NCBI GenBank assembly: GCA_963667315.1
Contig: OY763325.1
Location: 1,612,001 to 1,676,000 of the forward strand
Source of the DNA: DAINPP01 sp963667315
GTDB taxonomy: Bacteria; Thermotogota; Thermotogae; MWEM01
DNA length: 64,000 bases
Reading direction: 5' to 3'
Shown: positions 36,339-44,951 of the stretch, piece after piece
How the letters are laid out: each line of letters opens with the position of its first letter
How positions within the stretch are numbered: the first letter of the stretch is position 1
Notes under the pieces: generated by a model
What the model was told of the DNA's origin: nothing
The model's input: the letters and a program-made list of their open reading frames with translations, nothing else
Databases searched by the model: none
Translations under genes and position numbers: made by a program

Positions 36339-37460
36339 ATGATCGTAATAGCCACTATGTCTCACTTTTTATCGGACTTTCTGGGTACAATGTTCAAACC
36401 GCTTGGTCCATATTTTATTGAAAGATTCGGAATAGATGCTGCCACTTTTGGTAGTACAATGGCTTTGATATCATCGGCAGCTGCAATCATGCAGATTGTT
36501 TTTGGTCTTTACTACGATAATGTCAAACGTGATGGGTTTCACATCTTACTCTTGTTGCTGGCAACCCTCTTATTTGTGGGACTGATTGGTTTTTCCACCT
36601 CTTTTGGTATCCTGGCGATCTTTATCTTCCTGATTAAATTGTTCAACTCGGCCTATCACCCAATTGGAGCCAGTCTTGCAGGAAGTCGCCACAGAGGTAA
36701 GGATATCGCACTCTTTTCTGTATTCGGAACACTTGGAGCAGCAGCAGGACCGGTGATCATCACAAGTTATACCAGTACAGTGGGATTTGATAAGCTTTAT
36801 TTATTATCAATCGGCTTATTTGTATTATTGATTCCATTCATTCCAAGGATGATGAAACATGAAAAGGATGAACATACGAAGAAAAAATTCCCGGGATTGA
36901 GTGCCTTAAAAGCCATTTTTCCAATCTTTGTCGTTGTAACATTCAGAAGCTTCATCATGGATATGTTCCATACATATGTTCCGATTTTCCTCACCGAAAA
37001 AGGGGCTTCCCTTATAACAGGCGGAACAGTCCTGACAATCGGACTGCTTGCGGGGATGGTAAGCACTTTCTTCGGAGTAATGCTGCGGGAAAAGATTGGT
37101 ATCTTTAAAATAAATCTGATCGGCTTTTTAAGTATGGGGATCATGGGCATCTTGTTTTTCTATATCCCGGACAATATGGTAAGGGCAATCTGTTTCCTGC
37201 TGTTCGACGCGGGAGCCTTTCTCACCATGTCTGCCAATGTTGTAGAAGCACAGTCAAGGATGCCGTCTAACAAGGCATTCGCCTCCTCCGTCACAATGGG
37301 TTTTGCATGGGCAATAGGCGGTTTTATCGGAGCCGGATACGCTGCAGCATTTGGTAATAATCTCAGTTTCCTGCTCCTTAGTATCTCTATCTTTTCACTG
37401 ATCCTGTCAATCCTGATGATCTATTTCTCCTACAGATACGGCAGAAAAAAACGCGTATAA
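36339..37460 (+). CDS. Major facilitator superfamily transporter, fosmidomycin-resistance (Fsr)-like
   Basis: 373 residues, about eleven to twelve transmembrane helices. The N-terminus MSHFLSDFLGTMFKPLGPYFIERFG and the KLFNSAYHPIGASLAGSRHRGKDIALFSVFGTLGAAAGP block resemble Fsr-type efflux proteins. Likely an efflux pump for a small toxic compound at the cytoplasmic membrane; the substrate is unknown. Divergent from the TetR operon, start ATG after AGAGGTG. Ends at a strong bidirectional terminator. Confidence 0.85.
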   Translation: MIVIATMSHFLSDFLGTMFKPLGPYFIERFGIDAATFGSTMALISSAAAIMQIVFGLYYDNVKRDGFHILLLLLATLLFVGLIGFSTSFGILAIFIFLIKLFNSAYHPIGASLAGSRHRGKDIALFSVFGTLGAAAGPVIITSYTSTVGFDKLYLLSIGLFVLLIPFIPRMMKHEKDEHTKKKFPGLSALKAIFPIFVVVTFRSFIMDMFHTYVPIFLTEKGASLITGGTVLTIGLLAGMVSTFFGVMLREKIGIFKINLIGFLSMGIMGILFFYIPDNMVRAICFLLFDAGAFLTMSANVVEAQSRMPSNKAFASSVTMGFAWAIGGFIGAGYAAAFGNNLSFLLLSISIFSLILSILMIYFSYRYGRKKRV

Positions 37461-37467
37461 GAAACAT

Positions 37468-37509
37468 AAAAAAGGTGATGCGTAATCTGATATCTGCATC
37501 ACCTTTTTT
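37468..37509. terminator. Bidirectional terminator
   Basis: AAAGGTGATGC (37471-37481) pairs with GCATCACCTTT (37496-37506), with A-run before and T-run after. It serves the MFS gene and the converging hydrolase gene. Confidence 0.92.
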
Positions 37510-37519
37510 ATTCAATCAT

Positions 37520-38194
37520 TTATTTATACAGCTTTATACTGTCTCCAGGCTTCATGGCTATTTTATTTTCATCGGTATAACGATCCACGTTCTTCTGATC
37601 ATAATAACCACTTTTTGACGTGTGTATCGGGATGACATGTTTCGCCTTTATCAGATCAGAGACCTTCATCGCCTCAACGGGTCCCATATTGTAATAATCA
37701 TCCATACAAAGCAATGCATAATCGATATCATATTTCGCCATCTCTTTCATCTCTTTTGTCGTAGAAGTATCGCCACTGTGGTAGATGACAAGATCACCGA
37801 TCGTTATGACGAACCCGCAGCAAGTACCTGAGCTGTGATGACTGTTATAGGCCTGTACCGCTCTTATTTCAATATCATCAACTGTAACAACATCTCCCGC
37901 TTTGATATGATAAGGGCATTGGATGTTTTCATAAGAACTCTTCTTCGTCACCAGTCCAATCTTATTATGATCTGAATGCTGATGCGTTATCAAAATGATA
38001 TCCGCCGGTTTTTTGTACCCGTTTGCTGATGTGGCATAAGGATCAATATAGATGACCCTTCCATCTTTCAGATCAATACGTACACTGGCACGGCCAAAAA
38101 AATACAGGGTGGCAGCTTCTTCTGCGGCGAAACTCATTGAACCGAAAGCAATAGCAATGACCAAAAACAGGATAAGAGGATACTTTTTAAGCAT
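37520..38194 (-). CDS. Exported metallo-beta-lactamase-fold hydrolase, UlaG-like
   Basis: 224 residues. A signal peptide (MLKKYPLILFLVIAIAFGSMSFA) precedes an MBL fold: HASVRI-like RASVRIDL, DPY, the metal motif THQHSDHN (HxHxDH), HSGDT and a final IPIHTSKSG. Members hydrolyse phosphoesters or lactones; the exported location is unusual for UlaG-like enzymes, which are usually cytosolic. An ATG three codons upstream (38203) is too close to the AAGGAG site, so the ATG at 38194 is preferred. Substrate unknown. Confidence 0.85.
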   Translation of the reverse strand: MLKKYPLILFLVIAIAFGSMSFAAEEAATLYFFGRASVRIDLKDGRVIYIDPYATSANGYKKPADIILITHQHSDHNKIGLVTKKSSYENIQCPYHIKAGDVVTVDDIEIRAVQAYNSHHSSGTCCGFVITIGDLVIYHSGDTSTTKEMKEMAKYDIDYALLCMDDYYNMGPVEAMKVSDLIKAKHVIPIHTSKSGYYDQKNVDRYTDENKIAMKPGDSIKLYK

Positions 38195-38392
38195 AGATTC
38201 CATCTCCTTTTGAATAATACAAAGACAGACCTGAAGAAAATATCTCCAACGATCCGTTTATTTTTGATTCAGACATCAATGATACTTCAACTTATCATTA
38301 TTGAACAATAATCTATAAAATTATAGCTTATAAAACGTTTAAAACAAAATTTTTTAATGTTGCAAATGAAGATTTTGATCAGGTGAAGCCCT

Positions 38393-38866
38393 TTATAAAA
38401 TATGAAGTACTTTTAAAATCATAATGATCTCACTGATCTCAAAATTCAAGGATTTTTGCAGCAAATCAGATTCCCCGTAACAGATTTTTTCCGCTATCGT
38501 CATTATCTCTCCGAATTTTTCAATACCAGTCGTTTCATCGATCATCTTAATTGAGTACGCATCATGCCCGTCATGAGGATTGTCTCTCTTTACCCTTATA
38601 ACTGCGATCGGAAACAATTCAACGGCGTTTAGATTGATATCTGATGCATGTCCAGAATTGGAATACGTTAATTCCCCTTTTTTAAAAACGACATACATCT
38701 CATAATTCTCATATAGAAAAGGTGTGGAAAGCATCAGTTCTTCCGTCAGATTTAACTTTCCTTCTTCTACCCTATAGGTTATCTTTATCTGTTTTGAACT
38801 CAGAAAACTACTTATCAGAATAAAAAGGATCAATAATAGTTTTTTTCTGCTTCCGGAATTGAACAG
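38393..38866 (-). CDS. Exported protein of unknown function, probable CTG start
   Basis: The frame extends to an ATG at 38911 without a ribosome site. A GGAGG lies 7 nt before a CTG at 38866; starting there gives a clean signal peptide (MFNSGSRKKLLLILFILISSFLSS). The mature part of about 130 residues is strand-rich (QIKITYRVEEGKLNLTEEL) and ends in a helical hydrophobic tail. No family recognised. It is isolated between the hydrolase gene and the tRNA terminator. Confidence 0.6.
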   Translation of the reverse strand: MFNSGSRKKLLLILFILISSFLSSKQIKITYRVEEGKLNLTEELMLSTPFLYENYEMYVVFKKGELTYSNSGHASDINLNAVELFPIAVIRVKRDNPHDGHDAYSIKMIDETTGIEKFGEIMTIAEKICYGESDLLQKSLNFEISEIIMILKVLHIL

Positions 38867-38971
38867 TTCGATTCCTCCTTTTATCAGCAGTTCATCACTA
38901 TATTCTATCAATTCTCTATTTTATTGACAAAAATTTGATTATTCCGTGGGAAGGTGGCATTAATAAGTCCC

Positions 38972-39009
38972 AAAAAGAAAAAACCGGACTATTAAAAGTC
39001 CGGTTTTTT
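38972..39009 (-). terminator. Terminator of the tRNA-Ser gene
   Basis: CCGGACT (38984-38990) pairs with AGTCCGG (38997-39003), extended by A/T runs. On the minus strand the stem is followed by TTTTTTCTTTTT, right after the tRNA 3' end; also a possible plus-strand terminator. Confidence 0.9.
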
Positions 39010-39012
39010 AAC

Positions 39013-39100
39013 TGGCGGAGAGAGTGGGATTTGAACCCACGTATGGTTTCCCATAACACGCACTCCAAGCGTGCGCCTTCGACCGCTCGGCCATCTCTCC
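39013..39100 (-). tRNA. tRNA-Ser (anticodon GGA)
   Basis: 88 nt. Acceptor arms GGAGAGA and TCTCTCC pair, the discriminator is G and CCA is encoded. Anticodon stem CACGC/GCGTG encloses TTGGAGT, giving anticodon GGA (codons UCC and UCU). A long variable arm (class II) and the T-arm GTGGGTTCAAATCCCAC confirm serine. It has its own promoter and terminator. Confidence 0.97.
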
Positions 39101-39110
39101 AGCGCGTGGT

Positions 39111-39139
39111 ATTATATCATAATGCATCTGTCAGGTCAA
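39111..39139 (-). promoter_or_regulatory. Promoter of the tRNA-Ser gene
   Basis: Minus-strand TTGACC (39134-39139), 17-nt spacer, TATAAT (39111-39116) preceded by TGA. It begins 11 nt before the tRNA 5' end. Confidence 0.88.
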
Positions 39140-39199
39140 GAGTTTGGTTTAAATAATCGTGAAAGGTTTAAGAATACTTTATGATTTTTGAAGTCTCTA

Positions 39200-40255
39200 T
39201 TATTCCTGTAGAATTTTTTCTGCAACCGATTTCAGGAATTCTTCTTCATGAACCCCAATCACATTCACTTCGATATTCTCATTATTCTTCTGGAAATGAT
39301 TATAGTTTTCAGGAACTTTCCCGAAAAGGTTCTCACTTTTCTGTGCCGAATTCTCTTTGTAAATCACAATAGAAACAACAAAGGGATCTGCCATATCATC
39401 AGCAGAAAGTGTCATCAGCATGACATCGGCATCCGGAAAAGCAACCAATTCCGTCTTGATAACGACAAATTCATCTTTGAGAGGTTCAATCAGCTCCTCA
39501 AATTCTTTGGCGAGCAATTGTTCTTCTGTTTCAGGAACTGTCGCTTCAGTTGCATCTTCCGCGGTTGTCTGCGTGGCGGTTTGAACCGGCTTGAACGTAC
39601 TCCCCAAGGGAATTTCTTTGTACCATATCATCTGATTTTCAAACGTTTCTTTATCCCCGGCATTCAAATTATCGTAAAACATAACGGTCTGTTTACCGCG
39701 TGTTTGTTTCTCAAGTCTGATAAAATTCATACTTTGTTTCAGTACGATAACCCTGTAAGTAAAATCATCTCCATAAACAGATGTATAATACGCCGGTATC
39801 CCGCTATAAAGAATCTCTGAAATCTTTATTTCTACTACTCCTGTCTGAAGATCTTCAAGAAAAACATCTTCGAGATCCTTCATTTTATCTTCCATCAGCG
39901 TTCTTTTACCATCAAGTATCAGATAGCCTCTGTCATTATATCTATACCAAGTTACCCTGTAAGGCATCGTAAGGGATACAACTTTATTATATCCGTTTCT
40001 CATGATATATTCATACCTGTATCTCGCTGTTTCACCGCTTTCCATCATGATTCTCGTGCCGGAAATACAGTTATTTCCATACGCCTCATTTAATAAAGCG
40101 ATGAAAACTTCAGGTTTCATAACAACAGACGTAGCCTCAGAAGGTTCTGAAAGCAAGTCCTGATTTCTTTCTTCAGGAACTTCAGAGAATAAAGTAACAA
40201 AAAGAAGTATAGAAAACATTATTAACATAAAATTTCTATTTCTAACAAAAGGCAT
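39200..40255 (-). CDS. Exported RseB/LolA-like envelope-stress protein
   Basis: 351 residues. A signal peptide (RNRNFMLIMFSILLFVTLFS) is followed by a strand-rich domain (about 60-215; ISGTRIMMESGETARYRYEYIMRNGY, VTWYRYNDRGYLILDG, FTYRVIVLKQSMNFIRLEKQT) resembling the LolA/RseB half-barrel, then a Thr/Glu-rich linker (about 225-245) and a smaller C-terminal domain. RseB/MucB proteins bind lipid or mislocalised proteins and modulate the anti-sigma factor. It is the third gene of the sigma/anti-sigma operon, which supports that role; the fold call is from pattern only. Confidence 0.75.
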   Translation of the reverse strand: MPFVRNRNFMLIMFSILLFVTLFSEVPEERNQDLLSEPSEATSVVMKPEVFIALLNEAYGNNCISGTRIMMESGETARYRYEYIMRNGYNKVVSLTMPYRVTWYRYNDRGYLILDGKRTLMEDKMKDLEDVFLEDLQTGVVEIKISEILYSGIPAYYTSVYGDDFTYRVIVLKQSMNFIRLEKQTRGKQTVMFYDNLNAGDKETFENQMIWYKEIPLGSTFKPVQTATQTTAEDATEATVPETEEQLLAKEFEELIEPLKDEFVVIKTELVAFPDADVMLMTLSADDMADPFVVSIVIYKENSAQKSENLFGKVPENYNHFQKNNENIEVNVIGVHEEEFLKSVAEKILQE

Positions 40256-40300
40256 AAAATCACCTATGATTATTTATTTAGTCGTATTGGATTGATTGTT

Positions 40301-40768
40301 TTATTTTTCTCCATCGTTAATCAGATTATAGATTTTTTCAGTTCTACTTTGAATATCAATCGACGCATTCTTTGAACTGAGATTCAAATTCTCTTTATTT
40401 TCAGCAGAATTGAGCATCTCTACACTCTTGTTAACGATCGTTTCATATCTCTGATTTACAGTGTTGAAGTCTATAAATGTCTTCGTGCCAAACATGGCGA
40501 TAGCGATAACGGCAAAACCTGCAGCGACCTGGTAAGGCAGGTTTCTTTTTCTTTTTACAGCTTTTGTGAACTTATGTCTGCTGTTTACACTCGGTTTGTA
40601 CTCAAAATTCATTTCCTGAACATCCATGAGATTTCTGTAAGTATGGAAGAACATCTTACAGTCAGGACAATGCTCCATATGTGCTCTAAAAGCTTTTATT
40701 TCCTTTGAGTTCATTTCATCGTCCAGATAACGATCTAATTGTATATCTCTGAACTCTTTGCAATCCAT
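40301..40768 (-). CDS. Anti-sigma factor with zinc-binding HxxxCxxC domain
   Basis: 155 residues. The N-terminus has the ZAS motif HMEHCPDCK (H-x3-C-x2-C), a single transmembrane helix (about 89-108, YQVAAGFAVIAIAMFGTKTFI) and an extracytoplasmic tail of about 45 residues. Such proteins hold an ECF sigma factor at the membrane until proteolysis. Directly downstream of the sigma gene with a GGAGGTA ribosome site, and upstream of the RseB-like gene. Confidence 0.9.
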   Translation of the reverse strand: MDCKEFRDIQLDRYLDDEMNSKEIKAFRAHMEHCPDCKMFFHTYRNLMDVQEMNFEYKPSVNSRHKFTKAVKRKRNLPYQVAAGFAVIAIAMFGTKTFIDFNTVNQRYETIVNKSVEMLNSAENKENLNLSSKNASIDIQSRTEKIYNLINDGEK

Positions 40769-40790
40769 CTAAATACCTCCTCAAAGTAAC

Positions 40791-41399
40791 TCAATCCCCA
40801 ATATCATTTTGTTGCAGTAACTTCTTCAGCCTCTTTCTCGCATAATATATCCTGCTTTTAACAGTACCGATTGGCTTACCAACAACATTCCCGATTTCTT
40901 CGTAGTCTAAACCTTGAATATCCCTCAATGTGATAAATAAATTATCTTCTTCAGACAACTGACTGAGAATCCTCCTAAAATCCTGGATTTTCATTTCTCT
41001 GCGAATCTGTTCTTCTATATCAATATCTGAAGAAGGCTCCTTGACACCTCCCGGCTCCTCATCATCGAAGTCGGTAAAAGTCTCGGATCTCTTACTGTAC
41101 TTTTTTAGAATATCTTTACATACATTTACTGTTATCCTGTAGAGCCAAGTCGAAAAAGCCGAATTCCCGTTGAACTTCCTGATGCTTTTGTAAACCCTCA
41201 TAAAAACTTCCTGTACAACATCATCAACATCATCTGCTCGAAGGTAGGATTTAGCTATTCCACCTACAAGACCGGCATAATCATCATATAACTTTTCATA
41301 AGCCCACATTTTCTTCTTTTTGAGAGCTTTTATGAATTTACGCTCAGCCTCGCTATTTCCGCTCAGGTTGTTTTCATTTCCTTTCGGATTGGAAAACAA
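40791..41399 (-). CDS. ECF RNA polymerase sigma factor, RpoE-like
   Basis: 202 residues. Region 2 (about 32-100): YDDYAGLVGGIAKSYLRADDVDDVVQEVFMRVYKSIRKFNGNSAFSTWLYRITVNVCKDIL. Region 4 (about 140-195): RRILSQLSEEDNLFITLRDIQGLDYEEIGNVVGKPIGTVKSRIYYARKRLKKLL, a typical helix-turn-helix. The linker is acidic. Start is TTG after GGGGGG with 7 nt spacing. A sigmaE-type promoter lies just upstream, so it probably directs its own transcription together with the anti-sigma gene 22 nt downstream. Likely controls envelope stress genes. Confidence 0.93.
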   Translation of the reverse strand: MFSNPKGNENNLSGNSEAERKFIKALKKKKMWAYEKLYDDYAGLVGGIAKSYLRADDVDDVVQEVFMRVYKSIRKFNGNSAFSTWLYRITVNVCKDILKKYSKRSETFTDFDDEEPGGVKEPSSDIDIEEQIRREMKIQDFRRILSQLSEEDNLFITLRDIQGLDYEEIGNVVGKPIGTVKSRIYYARKRLKKLLQQNDIGD

Positions 41400-41420
41400 G
41401 AGATTTCCCCCCTACATAGG

Positions 41421-41448
41421 TTTAGACGAAGATTACAAAAAAAAGTTC
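41421..41448 (-). promoter_or_regulatory. Predicted ECF (sigmaE-type) promoter, autoregulatory
   Basis: On the minus strand GAACTT (41443-41448), exactly 16 nt, then TCTAAA (41421-41426). This matches the GAACTT-N16-TCTRA consensus of sigmaE-like factors. It ends 21 nt before the TTG start of the sigma gene and lies right behind the esterase stop codon. Confidence 0.7.
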
Positions 41449-41451
41449 AAA

Positions 41452-42225
41452 TCATTCGTTAAACCAAGCAATTATTTCATCCGCAACCAATTCTTTCTCA
41501 CAGTCATTTACTACAACGTGCGGACTGTGTTCAAGAACGATGGTCTTTTTTACGGATGAACTGATCCCCTTATCAATAATTTCCGCCGCCTTCAAGGGAA
41601 CTGATTTATCGTTCTTTGACACGATCGTCAAACAATCAGAATGTATACTTTCCAATCTTTCCTTTGAAAGGGTCTGTAATTTTAACAGATCGGCCAGTTT
41701 TGTCGGCCAATTGTTACACCAGTATTCCTTCTGAAGATAATTAAGATAAGCTTCTTTGTACGTTACCTCAGCATCTTTCGGCAAAACTTTTTTAAAATGT
41801 TTCAGCACTGGTGTTAATTTGATAGCGTTGTTTGCTGCTTCAACAGCCGGTGCTGCAAGGGCTATTTTCTCAGGATTGAATTTAGAGGCGATGAGAAGCG
41901 TCAGAACTCCTCCCATCGAAAGCCCGGTAACATAAACCTTTTCAAACTTTTTCTTCAAAAGAAGATATGCATCAACACATTTCCTCAGCCAGTCATTCCA
42001 ATCACTGTTCAGGAAATCGCTATGATTCGTACCATGTCCCGGAAGTCTTGGAATATAGACCGTATATCCCGCTTTATTCAATCGTTTACCGAGATAAAGC
42101 ATATCATGCGGAGAGCCTGTATACCCGTGAATGGTGAGGACAGCTGTACTTCCTCCCTCAAACCAATGTTCTTCACATTCAGGTGCAGCAATCATCGTGT
42201 TTTCAGGTATATTATCGAACCACAT
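41452..42225 (-). CDS. Alpha/beta hydrolase, Est30-type carboxylesterase or lipase
   Basis: 257 residues. Oxyanion motif HGYTGSPHD (HGxTG), nucleophile elbow GLSMGG, acid in IVSKNDKSVP and catalytic His in LEHSPHVV, the pattern of Geobacillus Est30 and monoacylglycerol-lipase-like esterases. A cytoplasmic esterase of short acyl chains is likely; no signal peptide. It starts 1 nt after the gamma carbonic anhydrase-like gene and is the last gene of the galK operon. Natural substrate unknown. Confidence 0.9.
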   Translation of the reverse strand: MWFDNIPENTMIAAPECEEHWFEGGSTAVLTIHGYTGSPHDMLYLGKRLNKAGYTVYIPRLPGHGTNHSDFLNSDWNDWLRKCVDAYLLLKKKFEKVYVTGLSMGGVLTLLIASKFNPEKIALAAPAVEAANNAIKLTPVLKHFKKVLPKDAEVTYKEAYLNYLQKEYWCNNWPTKLADLLKLQTLSKERLESIHSDCLTIVSKNDKSVPLKAAEIIDKGISSSVKKTIVLEHSPHVVVNDCEKELVADEIIAWFNE

Positions 42226-42226
42226 A

Positions 42227-42739
42227 TCAACCGAGTTCCTCAGAATGTTCCTTTGCCAGAGAAACGTATTTCATGGCGTGCTGCCTCAGATGCTCTTCAG
42301 AACCCTCCAGAACCTTTTTTTCACTTGCGGGAACACCTGCCACCAACGTTGACTTTTCACAGATATACTTTTCTTTCACAAGAGATGCCGCTGCCACAAC
42401 CGCTCCTGATTTCACCAGGGCACTATTCAAAACGATCGCCCCAATACCTATCAGCGCATTATCTTCGATTGTACAGCCATGGATAACCGCGTTGTGTCCT
42501 ACCGTCACATTCTCACCGATAATTGAAGGCTTATCTGCGTCCGTATGAACCGTTGCGTTATCCTGAATATTTGAATTTTTCCCAACCCGAATAGGTGCCA
42601 TATCCCCTCTTAAGACAGCACCATACCAGACACTGGCTCCTGCTTCAATTAAGACATCCCCAATGACGGTCGCATTAGGTGCAACAAAAGCATTTTTATG
42701 AATGATAGGTGATTTCCCTTTATATTTGATAATCATCAT
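42227..42739 (-). CDS. Gamma carbonic anhydrase family protein (YrdA/PaaY-like)
   Basis: 170 residues of left-handed beta-helix hexapeptide repeats (NATVIGDVLIEAGASVWYGAVLRGD). Metal ligands are in the conserved positions: HTD and HNAVIHG. Ends in a helical tail. Such proteins bind zinc or iron; many lack carbonic anhydrase activity when tested. Its ATG overlaps the stop of the PP-loop gene (ATGA); a second ATG one codon on has better spacing to GGAGG. Confidence 0.92.
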   Translation of the reverse strand: MMIIKYKGKSPIIHKNAFVAPNATVIGDVLIEAGASVWYGAVLRGDMAPIRVGKNSNIQDNATVHTDADKPSIIGENVTVGHNAVIHGCTIEDNALIGIGAIVLNSALVKSGAVVAAASLVKEKYICEKSTLVAGVPASEKKVLEGSEEHLRQHAMKYVSLAKEHSEELG

Positions 42740-43734
42740 AGAACCTCCATTTTTTTAGCTTCGACCACATGATAGGTGTTCAGCTTATTGTTGGGGCTTT
42801 CCTGCCATTTACAGACAATGGGCTGTGCAAACTCTTTTCCAAGAAAACCCTCCGATACCCCTTTACGGGCTTTATCCGACCTGTAAATTGACGGGTTGGC
42901 TATGACCTTCAATTCAAGCGGTTTATCTACGAGCATCACTTCGTCAATTGTTTCAACTGCCGCCAACCTTCTGCAAATGATAGCTGTCAGTTCTTTATGC
43001 GGAAGGGGTTTGATATTGATCAAGGCAACGTTCCGACCCAAAGGACCTGTAATCTTTACATTCGCAAGAGCTGCTTCAAATCCGGCTTCTTTTAGGATAT
43101 CCAGTAATATTTCATTCGCAAGGGCTACACTGTGACCATGATATTTGGGTGATGCCATCATCTTTAAGAGGTGTTTTGCCTTGCATCCTTCTCGATTCGC
43201 TGACTCCCCTATCTTCACTCTTTTTCTGTCAACCCCATAATAATCAAGGATCCTGTTAATCTCTTCCTTGTTTAATTCAAGAAACGGTGCATAGACACCA
43301 TTCATGACTTTAAAACCGTATTCCCCCCAGCTATCCGATTGATTGGCGCCTGTAGCGATCAACTGATCAGCTTCACGGACACAGGATTTAACACCCGCAA
43401 TCTTAACGGCCTTTGTGCATCGGTTACAGCTTGGCCCATTTTTTAATATTTTTTCCTGAGTTTTCCTCATATCAACAAGATGCAACTGAGCCCCTATATC
43501 CTCAACTGTTCTCAGAACATTTTCAAGTGTCTTTGAATAGGTATAAGGCCCGTATACGACATGAACCAGCCTGACATTTTCCTTCCCGATAGCATCAACG
43601 GCAAGATAAGAAAGAGCTGTCGAATCAAGCCCTCCTGAAAAACCTATAAACAACGGAAAAACCTTGACGGTATTTATTATATCATCTTTAATTTCATTAA
43701 TTACCGGAACCAAGTCTTCTTTCTTATTCGACAA
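42736..43734 (-). CDS. PP-loop ATPase, LarE/ExsB-like sulfur transferase
   Basis: 332 residues. PP-loop motif FSGGLDSTALSYLA (about 31-44), then HVVYGPYTYS, a Cys pair in SCNRCTKAVKIA, and ATGANQSDS. The first 190 residues look like the LarE/TIGR00268 or ExsB-type adenine nucleotide alpha-hydrolases that adenylate and thiolate substrates. The C-terminal ~140 residues (ANVKITGPLGRNVALINIKPL) are less clear. Start is TTG, with AAGGAG 7 nt upstream, overlapping the galK end by 11 nt. Exact substrate cannot be stated. Confidence 0.78.
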   Translation of the reverse strand: MSNKKEDLVPVINEIKDDIINTVKVFPLFIGFSGGLDSTALSYLAVDAIGKENVRLVHVVYGPYTYSKTLENVLRTVEDIGAQLHLVDMRKTQEKILKNGPSCNRCTKAVKIAGVKSCVREADQLIATGANQSDSWGEYGFKVMNGVYAPFLELNKEEINRILDYYGVDRKRVKIGESANREGCKAKHLLKMMASPKYHGHSVALANEILLDILKEAGFEAALANVKITGPLGRNVALINIKPLPHKELTAIICRRLAAVETIDEVMLVDKPLELKVIANPSIYRSDKARKGVSEGFLGKEFAQPIVCKWQESPNNKLNTYHVVEAKKMEVL

Positions 43735-44818
43735 GCTTTGCTCCTTCCGCAGGTCTTACATGATAGCTATCAAAATCAACACCAAATTTTTCATGATATC
43801 GACGCTTCAGAGAATCGACACATGTCACATTAAAGCGATTGTTCACAAGAAGTATCAGGCTGCCACCAAAACCACCGCCCATAATCCTCGCACCATAAAC
43901 TTCTTTCATCTTCATTAATTCATCTGTGAGAAAATCAATCTCAACACAACTGCACTCATAATCATTTTTTAAACTTAGATGCGTCTCATAGAGAAGTTTC
44001 CCCACCGTTTCCACTTCACCATCCATAATCGCCTTTTTACAGGCAAGAACTCTTCTGTTTTCCGTCAGGACATGTCTGGCCCTCTTGTATTCCACATCTG
44101 TCAGAAGATTTTTCTTTTCTTCAAGTTCGTCGGTATTAAGTTCTCTGAACGATTTATGTGACAACTTCTTAAGAGCACTCTCACACTGATCTCGTCTGAT
44201 ATTATATTCTCCATCATCAAGTGAATGTTTGACATTGGAATTGATGATATAAAATTCAGCATCCCCCATATTCAATTCAACATATTCATGACTCATCGTC
44301 ATGGTATCAAGAAACACTGCCTTATTTTCAGCTCCCATCACAGATACAAACTGATCCATGATCCCGCACATCACACCGACAAATTTGTGTTCAACAGCCT
44401 GGGCAAGGGTATAAAGGTCCCGTTTATCCAGATGAATCCCCATATATCCTGCTAATGCAGTCAAGGTGGCAACTTCTATTGCCGCACTACTGGACAAACC
44501 GGCTCCAAAAGGCACATTTGATTCAATCTCGATCGCCATTGGCGGGATATCCAAATTCAAAAATGACGTTAAAATCGTATAACATCCTTTTATATAATCG
44601 GTCCATTCACCTGTACTCTTCATCATTTCATCTTTCAAAATAACCTTTTTATCAAAACCTTTGGAACTGATAATAAAATCATCACCTTCAGAATCCTTTA
44701 CAGTCACTTTTGTAACTTTGTCAATCGCAAAAGGCATAATAAAACCATCATTGTAATCAACATGTTCTCCAATAATATTCACTCTTCCCGGAGCCTGACC
44801 GTACAAAAAAAACACCAT
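43724..44818 (-). CDS. galK: Galactokinase
   Basis: 364 residues. The signature GRVNIIGEHVDYNDG (about 11-25), the GHMP phosphate-binding motif PFGAGLSSSAAIE and a C-terminal MGGGFGGS are intact. It phosphorylates galactose at C1 with ATP (Leloir pathway). No galT or galE is adjacent. The ribosome site AGGAAGG is tight against the ATG; a GTG is the next codon and could be used instead. First gene of a four-gene operon with the PP-loop, carbonic anhydrase-like and esterase genes. Confidence 0.95.
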   Translation of the reverse strand: MVFFLYGQAPGRVNIIGEHVDYNDGFIMPFAIDKVTKVTVKDSEGDDFIISSKGFDKKVILKDEMMKSTGEWTDYIKGCYTILTSFLNLDIPPMAIEIESNVPFGAGLSSSAAIEVATLTALAGYMGIHLDKRDLYTLAQAVEHKFVGVMCGIMDQFVSVMGAENKAVFLDTMTMSHEYVELNMGDAEFYIINSNVKHSLDDGEYNIRRDQCESALKKLSHKSFRELNTDELEEKKNLLTDVEYKRARHVLTENRRVLACKKAIMDGEVETVGKLLYETHLSLKNDYECSCVEIDFLTDELMKMKEVYGARIMGGGFGGSLILLVNNRFNVTCVDSLKRRYHEKFGVDFDSYHVRPAEGAKLVE

Positions 44819-44854
44819 CCTTCCTAATTTCTAAAAAAACTTTCTATTGTACAT

Positions 44855-44863
44855 ATTTTACCA
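44855..44863 (-). promoter_or_regulatory. Extended -10 promoter of the galK operon
   Basis: TGGTAAAAT on the minus strand, one mismatch from TGnTATAAT, about 37 nt before the galK start. Confidence 0.45.
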
Positions 44864-44871
44864 TGAAAAAT

Positions 44872-44907
44872 CAAAAAGAAATGCGGTAACTTTTAATTAC
44901 CGCATTT
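44872..44907 (-). terminator. Terminator of the HD-GYP/chemoreceptor operon
   Basis: AAATGCGGTAA (44879-44889) pairs with TTACCGCATTT (44897-44907); on the minus strand CTTTTTGATTTTT follows. It lies about 45 nt after the chemoreceptor stop. Confidence 0.88.
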
Positions 44908-44951
44908 TAAAGAGATTTCTATAAAACATTACTTTTATAAATCTCGGGAAA

